Positions 21,926-31,919 of a stretch of DNA of 64,000 nt are shown piece after piece (within the stretch, counting starts at the first letter, position 1; the number at the start of each line of letters is the position of its first letter). The translations under genes and the position numbers were made by a program. The notes beneath the pieces were generated by a model that did not search any database, was not told where the DNA came from, and saw only the letters and a list, made by a program, of their open reading frames with translations. The stretch is taken from NCBI GenBank assembly GCA_954871525.1, contig OX940870.1, forward strand, positions 13,113,501 through 13,177,500. The letters are read 5' to 3'. Source of the DNA: Parietaria judaica. Taxonomy: Eukaryota; Streptophyta; Magnoliopsida; Rosales; Urticaceae.

Positions 21926-24800
21926 GATATCATCTCCTTCCTCCACGCCTTCAACGTGCCGATCACCCAGGTCAACCCTAATTCCATTCGCCTCATTCTC
22001 TGCACTATGGCGATCGCTCTTGAACAGAAAATGGTCATCACCTTGGAAGACTTGATGCGGCTCTTCAAGTGGTCGAAAAACCCGGAGAACCTGGGCCGAC
22101 TCTTCCTTTCGCATGTCGTGAGTCCTCACATCATCGCGAACACACCCAACAACGAGTCTGGGTGGGAGAATAGGTATTTCTTCGCGAAGCTGAACCGCTT
22201 CACTTTCGGGCCGCACTACGATGCACTGCCTACTGAGTGGGTCGTCAATCAGGAGTTGACCAAGTTCAGGCCCATCGCCAATAAGGAAGACGATGAGCGC
22301 TTCAGTGAGGTCGTCCGGGCTCTCCTGGACAACCCTCGTCAAAACTGGGCGGAGGATTTCGTCGGTACCCGCGTTAAGGATTCCAGAATCTATCAGCTCT
22401 GCCACATCGTGGGTAAACCTCCTAAGAGTCTGTGGCCAGTGGGGTTTCGTATCGAGGAGTAAAATACGGCTCTTCGTCCCCTGTTGTACGAAGAGCTCCC
22501 AAGCCAAAGAAAAGGTCCCAATCGACTGCTCGCGGATCAACAAACTCCCGACAACGTCAAGGCCAAGATCCAAGACAAGGCCAAGATCCAGGATAAGGAA
22601 GGGGGCCTTCCGAGCCTCACATGGATCTGTCGAAAGCAGGCTATCTTGGTCTCGTGCCTAAGAGTAAGGCTGGTAGGTTTATCTCAAACGATAGACCTCC
22701 GCCCGAGAAGGGCAGTTTGGAAGGACGAACGAAGCGCAAGCACGACGCCAACGCTCCTCACTCGTCGGAGGATCAGCGCTCCTCGGGGGCATCTCGCCCT
22801 TGCGAGGCTTCTCGTCCTTCGGGAGATCGTCGTGAGTCGGAGACTCACACTTCTTCGCGGGAATCTTCTCGCGACAAGGCTGCTTCGAAGAGGCAGGCGT
22901 CCGAAGAGACGCGCGACGCCCCTCCTCCAAAGAAAACCAAGGTTTCCAATTTGCCTAAGGAGACCGAGGCGGCCTCTCCGGCTTCGGAGATTGTTACCGT
23001 CGCTTCGCATGACGGGGCCGCTCTTACTGGGGAGGCCACCCCGACTCTTCTTGTTCCAACTCCCCCGGTCGAGGCCGATCAAGCCGTCGAAACGACCGGT
23101 GGAGAGCTACGTCCCTCCCCATCTTCACGGGAGAGGTACTGTTTTGACGATGACTTCGTTGACTTGGTGTCGACATTAGCCCTTTCGGCTCCTTAGGTAT
23201 CCTCTGATCCTTTTCTTCCTTTCTTTTGTGAGATTTGCAGGCCTTGATGTCTAATAACTCTTGTGACTTTAGGTTCCAGCTTGTGCCGATGTGCCTCCTC
23301 TTTCAGAGGTTCTTCCCGAGGCGCCCCTCGACCCTGTCGTTGAGAGTGCTTCGATCGTCGTTCCTCCGGCTAGCGAGGAACCTTCGGTGCCCGACGAGGC
23401 GCACGACAGTGGGAAAGATATTCCGTTCGGGTCGAGGCCACCCATGAGGCCAGCCAGTTCCAATCGAAGCTGGACGAGGCCGAGTCGCGTCTTGAGCTCT
23501 CTATCCTCGGGGAGCACAAATATTGCGAGGCGGCCGAACGGTCCTTCAACGACCTGGATGCTGCGAGGGCTTCGCTGGAGAGGGAGGTCTCGCTTCGCCT
23601 GGCTCAATAAAAGGAGTTTGCCGAGTACAAGGTCAAAGCGGAAAAGGAGGCCGAGGCGCATAAGAATGAGCTTGCCGAGGGGAAGAAACGCCATTCTATG
23701 ATAGTGAAAAGCTATTCCAAGCATCTCAAATCGAAGAAATGGAGGCTGGCCAAAATCAGCGAGGCGGTTGGCGCGCCGGTCGAACAGGAGAGCCGGCTCG
23801 CTTCTCGAGTATCCTCAAGCATGAAGCGTCTTGCTAGGGATCTCGAGGTCTTGTAGGTGGAGGCGTCTTCCGAGCGCGAAGCACGCCTACGTCTCTTTGA
23901 GAGGGCCCAGAGCAAGGCAAAGCGTGCCTCGGAGAGATACGCGGTGCTGGAGGAGTATATCAATGTTCATCGCCGTGCTGCCGCGTACGGGGCCTATGCT
24001 CGCCTTCTCGAGAAACTTCCGCCCGCGATAGCTATAAGAGTCTCCTGCATCGTCTTCCGAAGTTTAAAGAGATTTAGGAAGAGAGTGAGGTCAAGGCTAG
24101 GGAGCTGGATGATAAATCCGCCCTTAATCCTGCTTCTCCTCCACTTTCTCCTTGCAACCCTCCACCTGTCAATGCTGACTGGGCGTCTCGCTTCGTCGGT
24201 GGGGATACTTCTTTGGCATCCGACGGCCTTGACGAGTATGGGACGAATGACGGGGTCGTCTCTACTTCGGGCGAAGCGGTACGGGGAGACGAAGTCCCTT
24301 ACACCCTCCCCTCTTTTCTTTATATTTTCTTTATTGGTTTATTATCTCTTTGTGACTTGTAATTTCCCCGGCAATATTACTAATAAAAGAGCAGACCTTT
24401 TCCCTTTTACCTTTTCGTTGCCAAGTCGTTCCTTTTGCGTTCTTTCCTTCGTTACTCTTCGGCCATTCTCAGATTCCTTCTCGCAGGTCGACGAGATTCG
24501 TCACGATTCTTGTCCGTTGAGGTACCCTGAGGACGTATTAGCCTCGTTTCTCCACGAGAGCGATGAGCATTCTGCCATCCTCGAGGATTTTTCGAAAGAC
24601 CTGATAAGGCGTACCGTCACCATGCTCTCCTAGGACCCGAACGATGAGGCTCTCCCAGCTTCTTCGGGTATTCTGCTCAAGTTCATGAGGCGAGACCCCA
24701 AGCATTATGCTGCGGTGGAGAAACTTCTTATGGATGTTCTGGCTGAGAGCGCGGTGCTCGTCATAGAGCAAATCGCCGACAAAGTTGTTCGGGACGATTG
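21914..24800 (+). pseudogene. Decayed Tat-type antisense gene (aORF) from another Gypsy element
   Basis: Coding blocks on the + strand occur in order. At 21914-22462 is a helical N-terminal domain with NPNSIRLIL and TLEDLMRLF that resembles NSFRILTALL and LTLDDMLTGL in the antisense gene of the 43-55 kb element. At 22621-23196 is a Ser/Lys/Glu-rich linker with a PPPKKTKV basic motif. At 23277-24060 is a long coiled coil (SLEREVSLRLAQ, EAEAHKNELAEGKK). At 24485-24798 is a final block ending IADKVVRDD. GTATCC-type donors and CAG acceptors separate the blocks. Several stops and shifts break it. Its N terminus is fused to the copia LTR duplicate at 21925. It is a relic; the role of such proteins is unknown. 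Confidence 0.65.
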
Positions 24801-24971
24801 ACCTTCCTCCGTCTTTTGTAAATTATCTTGTGGCTGCAATGTATCAAACTGTAAAGAAATTTATCAATAAAGCTTGTGATTTTATAGATGTGATGTGTTG
24901 GTGACGAAGTATGGGGATATGTATATTCCCTTCTTTTTTTTGATAATCTCGTACTTGTCATGGCGGTGAAC

Positions 24972-25895
24972 TTTGGAGTGCGGCGATAAGCTTATCGGTA
25001 TACACCGGTCCCAATCGCGACTATGTACATGGCATTGATTTTGCGGAGATGAGCTTGTCGGTATACACCAGGGTCTGTCGCGATGACGTATTTGGCATTT
25101 TCGCCTTTGATTTTGCGGCGATGAGCTTGTCGGTATACACCGGGCTCTGTTCGCGATTGTATTTGGCATTTTTCGCCTTTGATTTTGCGGCGATGAGCTT
25201 GTCGGTATACACCGAGCTCTGTCGCGATGATTTACTTGGCATTTTCGCCTTTGATTTTGCGGCGATGAGCTTGTCGGTATACACCGGGCTCTGTCGCGAT
25301 GATTTACTTGGCATTTTCGCCTTTGATTTTGCGGCGATGAGCTTCTCGGTATTCACCGGGCCCAATCGCGATGATTTACTTGGCCTTTTCGCCCTTTTGT
25401 TTTGCGGCGATGAGCTTGTCGGTATACACCGGGCCCAATCGCGATGATTTACTTGGCCTTTTCGCCTTTTGTTTTGCGGCGATGAGCTTTTCTGTATACA
25501 CCGGGCCCAATCGCGATGATTTACTTGGCCTTTTTGCCTTTTGTTTTGCGGCGATGAGCTTGTCGGTATACACCGGGCCCAATCGCGATGATTTACTTGG
25601 CCTTTTCGCCCTTTGTTTTGCGGCGATGAGCTTATCGGTATACCTTGGGCCCATCGCGATGATATACTTGGCATTTTCGCCTCTGATTTTGCGGCGATGA
25701 GCTTATCGGTATACACCGGGCCCAATCGCGATGATTTACTTGGCATTTTTGCCTCTGATTTTGAGGCGATGAGCTTATCAATATACACCTGGCCCATCGC
25801 GATAATAGACTTGGCATTTTCGCCTCTGATTTTGTAGCGATAAGCTTATCGGTATACACCGGGCCCATCGCGATAATAAACTTGGCATTTTCGCT
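24972..25895. repeat. 72-bp tandem repeat array (~13 copies)
   Basis: Copies start at GCGGCGATGAGCTT at about 25115, 25187, 25259, 25331, 25404, 25476, 25548, 25620 and 25691, with weaker flanking copies, a period of 71-73 bp. Because 72 is a multiple of three, both strands stay open: the minus strand reads repeats of TDKLIAAK and the + strand repeats of MSLSVYTG. Tandem arrays of this kind are common near the 3' end of Tat elements. Confidence 0.9.
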
Positions 25896-26540
25896 GTAGT
25901 ATCTTGTGGCCCTTTTCGCCGTAGTATTTTTCTTTTTGTATTTCGGCCCTTTTCGCCGTAGTAGTTTTCTTTGTAGATCAGGCATTTTCGCCGTATCTCT
26001 TTTCTCGGCATTTTCGCCGGTTTCGGCTTGGTCGGCACCCTAACTGTATATATATGTTTTCTCGGCACTCTTGCCGGTTTATTTGTAATTTTGTAGATAT
26101 ATGTATATTGTTACCTTTTGAAAGCAGGACAGAAAAGAAAAGAGAAACAAAAAGAGGCGCTCTGAGAGAATAATAAAGAGTTATTTTATTGATTAGTTTA
26201 ATAGGGTATATATATAACCCTAGTGACAAAAGGAATATCGTACATAAAAAAATATCCTAACAAATTTCCCTATATATATGCTACTCTCTAATTTAGATAA
26301 TAAACTGCACTAAATAAAACTGGAAATAAATAAATAAATATACAATCTGCGACACCTTTTTTGCGATGAGGTCAGCCAACTTCGTCGCCGATTTTGCGCC
26401 TTGGTTAGGATAGACCTCTTCGTGTCCACATCAAACTTCGGTTTTATGAGGGTCGTCATCGTCGAGCTTCTCAATCAGATATCCTCGAAATGTTGGTAAT
26501 GGCGTATTCGTTGATGATTTCCTGGTTGAGGCGAGCTTTC
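25896..26540. other. Flank of the satellite arrays, no gene
   Basis: It begins with degenerate CATTTTCGCCGTAGTA-type repeats of about 40-50 bp up to 26030, then AT-rich DNA. No gene seen. Confidence 0.5.
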
Positions 26541-27055
26541 TTTGATGACGAGCTGTCTGGTGACGAGCTCTTTTCGGTGACGACCTTCTATTGGTGATGA
26601 GATCCTCGAGCTCCTCCTTGATGGGCTCCTCGAGCTCTTCTTCGTGATGAGCTCCTCGAGCTCTTCCTTGATGAGCTCCTCGAGATCTTCTTCATGATGA
26701 GCTCCTCGAGCTTTCCTCTTCGTGATAAGCTCTTCGAGCTTCCCTCTTCGTAATAAGCTCCTCGAGCTTTCCTCTTCGTGATAAGCTCTTCGTGATGAGC
26801 TCTTCGAGCTTCCCTCTTCGTGATAAGCTCTTCGTGATGAACTCTTCGAGATTCCCTCTTCGTGATAAGCTCTTTGTGATGAGCTCTTCGAGATGAGCTC
26901 CTCGAGCTTTCCTCTTCGTGATAAGCTCTTCGTGATGAGCTCTTCGAGCTTTCCTCTTCGTGATAAGCTCTTCATGATGAGCTCTTCGAGCTTCCCTCTT
27001 CGTGATAAGCTCTTCGTGATGAGCTCTTCGTGATGAGCTCCTTCTCTTTTGGTGA
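26541..27055. repeat. 14-bp satellite arranged as 42-bp higher-order repeat
   Basis: The array is built of 14-mers such as GAGCTCTTCGAGCT, TTCCTCTTCGTGAT and AAGCTCTTCGTGAT. CCTCTTCG recurs at 26771, 26813, 26855, 26911, 26953 and 26995, spaced 42 bp (one step of 56). The minus strand is open and encodes repeats like RRGKLEELITKSLS, a consequence of the period being a multiple of three. Confidence 0.85.
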
Positions 27056-27059
27056 CGAG

Positions 27060-27818
27060 TCTTCCAACCTCTGTAACTTTCTCCTCGAGCGTTCGTTTTA
27101 AGCAAATGACCTATCAAATCGAAGCTCAAGACATAATCTTCAAGAAAAACTAGAAATCACGTGTAGATGATAAATAGAACATATCAAAGAATTCATGTAC
27201 TAAGAAGAGACTAAAGAAGCCGTATTAGACCACCGTCGTATAGCAGTCGATAGGGTGTCACCACTTCCCGTCCTAGAATCACGGGACATTTAGACTAGGA
27301 GGTCGCTCGTCCCCGCTCTCATAATCAGAATAAGCGGAGCCGTCTTGTCTTCAAGCGAGAACTCTTAAGTTCTTGATCACTGAATGCGATTAAGAGACAA
27401 AAGCATTTGCTTGCTTGAAGGTTCACTTACGAGATTCGATCTTTCTTGTTTGTAGTTAGTTATCTTTCTATTCTTTCCTCTCGAGAATATGGTCCGAAGA
27501 GCGACGGTCGACGAGCAGGCGTCTGACGAAGCTATCGCTCTCGGCGACCAATCTTCCGGCGTCCATAACTTTTGCCTCGAGCGTCTGATAGGGGTGAATG
27601 ACCTGTCAAAACGAAGCTCAAGACATCATCTTTGAGAAAAACTAGGAATTATGTTTAGATGACAAATAACGAGAATATGGTCCAAAGAGTAACGGGCGAC
27701 GAGCAGGCGTTTTACGAAGCCGTCGTCCTCAGCGACCAATATTCCGGCGTCCATAAATTTTTCCTCGAGCATTTGATAGAGGCGAATGACCTGTCAAATT
27801 GAAGCTCAAGGCAAGGCC
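27060..27818. repeat. Three related ~85-185 bp direct repeats
   Basis: Units at about 27063-27180, 27484-27667 and 27671-27818 share the phrases CCTCGAGCGT, AATGACCT(A/G)TCAAA and GAAGCTCAAG. The last two also share GAGAATATGGTCC at their starts and are adjacent. No coding feature is recognised; the sequence is probably a retroelement untranslated region. Confidence 0.6.
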
Positions 27819-27923
27819 TGTAAGAAAACGCTGAAAAAAACACAATTTTATTTATCAAAGGTAACGACGAGATCAGCGCTCGGTGTTGTCGTTATCGTCG
27901 TCAGTCGTCATCTCTTCGAGTTC

Positions 27924-28297
27924 CTTGCTGAGGTTGATGTTATTCGTCGTGGGGTTGAATGGGCTTATGACCAAGGATGGTCAAAGATTCTCATTCAACT
28001 GTATCTATAAATAGTAGGTTTATTCCCCTATCTGATTTAGGTTATGTTATCTCTCTGACATCCATCGCTTATTTACTCATATTGAGTCTGCAGTTCTCTA
28101 TTTCAACCCGAGATGTTGGAATGAAGTCGTGCACGGTCTTGCTTAGGGCTGTAACTGTTGGAAATCAGGGTATCAGTTCCGACTTCCTTACCACGATAAT
28201 AGCCTCCGATGCGTCCCTGTAACATTTAAAAAATTATTTTAAAGCGGAAAACTTGTTACCGTACCGATGACACGGATATCGGGTAATGAGCATTTCG
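27924..28297 (+). repeat. Direct duplication, copy B
   Basis: Matches 21554-21925. Here the sequence continues uninterrupted into the rest of the copia LTR, so this copy is in its original context on that side. Confidence 0.85.
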
Positions 28298-30877
28298 TTA
28301 AGACTCGATAAATATTTCGAATTTAATATTTCATAACCATTATTAATAATCTAGTCGAATAGGAAATAAATAGAAAGCAGTAAATGGTTGCATTTATTGA
28401 CCCAATGCATAAGGCCGTACCTCAAAGACGATTCCGGTTGCGCGTTCTGAACTTGGGCAGGGCTCCGCCGGTGCTGAGGGAAACTCCCGTGATCTTCCGG
28501 GATATTCTCCTGGATTCCTCGTACCGAAGCGTGGGCTTCGCCGGCAGGACTCCGTCGCAAAATTTAACTGACGACTCTTTTAAAGCTACATGAGAAGAAT
28601 ATCTCCTAAGCCGAACAAGAAGAGAGATCAGAAGCAGAAAACTCGCTGAACTTGAAGAGGGAGGGAGAGCTCGATTTTTAGGCTCAAGTTGTAACCGATT
28701 TGGAGATTTTCCCTCCCATTATTCGAATTTTATTAATTAAATTTTATTAATTATTTCAATCCAATGGTCCAGATTCAATCACATCTAAATACAATGGATA
28801 TAATTAATCAGGGATTTAATTAAATAATAATACATGATAAGATCAAAATATTTAATCTTATCATCATATTAATCATATTCGAAATATATATATACATATA
28901 TATACATATTAAAATTCGAATTTGTTAATGATTATCTAGATCCAATGGTTAAAAATAAATCTTAAACCAATCCAATGGATCAAATCAATTAATGATAAAA
29001 TCAAATGCCTTAGGGTTTCACAGAAACCCTAATTCGAATTCTTATCCTCATTATTATTCGAATTATATATTGTATATATATAATATTAATTAATTTCTAA
29101 TCTGACGGTAAAGATTAAATCTCAAAACCGATCCAACGGATATAATTAATTAGGCAAATTTGAAATACCTAAACTTGGTCACCAAGCTTTAATTTCGAAT
29201 TACATTTAGGGTTCAAATCATTTATCTCAATCCAACGATTGATATTAAATCATAACCGATCCAATGGATTACATTGATTTTAGGGTTTTGCCAAAATATC
29301 AAAATATTAGGTACTTATGCCGAAAATATGGAATATCCAATTCTCACTATTCGAATTAGCCAGGGTTTGTATTTGCCAAACCCTAATTTGAATTTACACA
29401 TATATGAATATATAAATATATATTTTTTATTTATTAATATAAATCTTTTAATTATTAATTAATTATTAATTAGATATTAATAATTAAATCCAAATAATTA
29501 AATTATATTAAAAAAACCTGATCTCAATATCACACATTAAATGTGATGGTCCCACACCATCATTTAAATTCGTAACATGTGATTTAATTTCATAGTTTAT
29601 CGAACCGAGTCATAAACTTAGAAAACCCATAAATCACAAACCGTAATTCAGAATGACTTGGTGTAAAATGAAAAGTTGCTTAGAATTTAATTTACAACAA
29701 CATAGTGCTGATATAAAATCTAAATTCTAACTTTTTTTTATCAGTTAATTCAGTGTACCAAACCAAAGTATGGTACTTTTGCCACGCTGACGATAAAACT
29801 ATCTGACGTCTGACACATACCTGTCAGATTTATAAGTCGAGCCAAATGATTAAATATTATCCAGAATTTATTTTAATCACGTACGTATCATCCGTTACGG
29901 AGCTATCCTGGGGACCACGGACCCGTATCACTTAAGCTCCAACGAACTGCTAGTTGTTCGTCGAACCTCGAAGTGATTCCACTATAGACCCGAGGCTGCA
30001 CTCTTTAGTGATACAGTATATATTATTCCCTTATAACAACAGGGTTTCCATTGATACAATCAATATCGGGTTACTGTCCTTTCACTTGATGACTCACACA
30101 TGAGCAGGCGGTTTTTACCGTAATGCCCCTCATTGCATTTTACTCCTGGACTCAGTCATTAATATTATGAGCAACCCACTTATGATTTCGATTCATAAGT
30201 TGCGCATGGGTACCTCTCATTTCTCACCATTGACAACCAAGGGAATCATCATGACTCTAAAGAGAGCTGCGTGATGCCCATGTCTATGATCAAGCTATCC
30301 TTACTACTGACTATCATGTTCCCAAAATAATAGTGTTGGGAACAACGGTAATATCTTGTGTTCTTTAACGGTTAAATCAAAGAACAATCAAGTCAATAGC
30401 TCGGACTCAGGATCACTCAGGACTTAGAACTAATATCCATTTGATCATCATTTTGTGACTCAACTTTAAGTTATCAGTGACGATTTTATATGATCACTTC
30501 TTGAGTTTAAGTCAGGTCCGGTCTAGTATTAAGACGCTTCATACTTAATGCATTTCTAGTAAGTGTGACACACACATAATCCAGAATAGGATTGTCACTT
30601 AGTCACATTACTCGCTTAATTGGGCTCCCACCCAGTTAATCAGGTCACGAACATTTTAAGTTCATTTATTATGATTATTAATTCTTCCTCACATCGACTC
30701 TGTTGTGATAATGATAGCATAATTGCATCCTTTATGAACTAAGGAATCTAACATTCTATTTTACTCTACCAGAAACTATAATAAGATTAACATAATAAGT
30801 ATCATCCTTATTCAACGACTTGTCATAATCTTTTACAAATGGATTAATATCTTGTTTAAGGACACATATGTACAACA
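28156..30877 (-). mobile_element. Long 3' LTR of a Ty1/Copia element
   Basis: It starts TGTTGG and ends TACAACA, giving TGTTG/CAACA inverted termini. It is followed by ATCTCCCACTTGTAC, the complement of a GTGGGAGAT-type copia polypurine tract. That makes a 2.7-kb LTR in minus orientation. Within it, degenerate phrases like GATCCAATGGAT recur every ~60-110 bp between 28740 and 29280. The length depends on my boundary choice; the matching 5' LTR is not in the window. Confidence 0.6.
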
Positions 30878-30892
30878 ATCTCCCACTTGTAC

Positions 30893-31897
30893 TTAAAGAA
30901 GATGACCCATGTCTTTCACGCCCATATTTTTCAGACGCCTCCTGAATATTTTCTCTGGCAACGTCTTGGTAAATGGTTCAGCCAGATTGTCCTCCAAAGC
31001 TATTTTCACAACCCGTACGTCCCCACGACACACTATTTCTCTTATGAGATGGTATTTCCTTTCTATATGTTTAGCATTGTTATGGTCTCTGGGCTCTTTA
31101 GAATTTTCCACAACGCACTGTTATCACAGTACAACGTTTGTGGCCAATCTATATCTGGGACTACACCCAATTTCATATAGAAATTCTTTAGCCAAACTAA
31201 TTCCTTGGCTGCTTCACAGGCAGCTAAATATTCAGCTTCCATTGTGGAATCTGCGATACAGGATTGCTTTACGCTTCTCCAGAATATTGCCCCACAAGCA
31301 AGGGTGTACACTGACGTCGACTTTCTCACGTCTTTATCAGACATGAAATCTGAATCAGTGTATCCTAGTGGATTCAGATCTGAAGCTGAAAACACTAACA
31401 TATAGTCTCTCGTTCTCCGAAGGTACTTAAAAGAATGTTCTTCACTGCAGTCCAGTGAGCCATACCAGGGTTGGATTGGTAACTACTAACTATTCCCACA
31501 ACGTAACAGATGTCTGACCTAGTACACTGCATAGCATACATCATACTTCCCAAGCATAGGGTACCCGCCTCATCTCGTCTTGCTCTTCCGGAGAAGTTGG
31601 ACACTGTTTCTTGATAAGGAATACTCCATGCCTGGTTGGTAAATTACCGCCCTTGGAGTTTGTCATTGCAAAACGTTCAAACACCTTATCAATGTAAGCT
31701 GCTTGCGATAAGGCCAGAAATCTGTTATTGCGATCCCTAAAAACACGGATCCCAAGAACATAGCTAACTTCTCCCATATCCTTCATTTGGAATTGCGTAG
31801 ATAGCCATGCTTTTACGTCTGATAATCTTTTCTCACTGTTTCCAATGAGAAGGATATCGTCGATGTATAGAACAAGAAAAATCTCCACTGTTTCCAA
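30893..31897 (-). pseudogene. Copia reverse transcriptase / RNase H remnant
   Basis: Reading right to left, the RT motif LYIDDILLIGN is followed by QMKDMGEVSYVLGI. After frame changes come YTDSDFMSDKDVRKST, ADSTMEAEYLAACEAAKE and LYCDNSALW of the copia RNase H, and finally the C-terminal stretch DNLAEPFTKTL. Gag, protease, integrase and the N-terminal half of RT are missing beyond about 31900. Several frameshifts separate the blocks. It belongs with the LTR at 28156-30877. Confidence 0.9.
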
Positions 31898-31919
31898 TTC
31901 GATGTAGAGTACTATTCCC

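Noticed and set aside
25021..25797. 258-codon minus-strand frame of TDKLIAAK repeats as a repetitive protein gene
   Set aside because: Explained by a 72-bp satellite whose period is a multiple of three. The + strand is equally open, so coding is not supported.
24972..25895. CRISPR-like array of regular repeats
   Set aside because: Repeats are contiguous without unique spacers, in a plant nuclear context; it is a tandem satellite.
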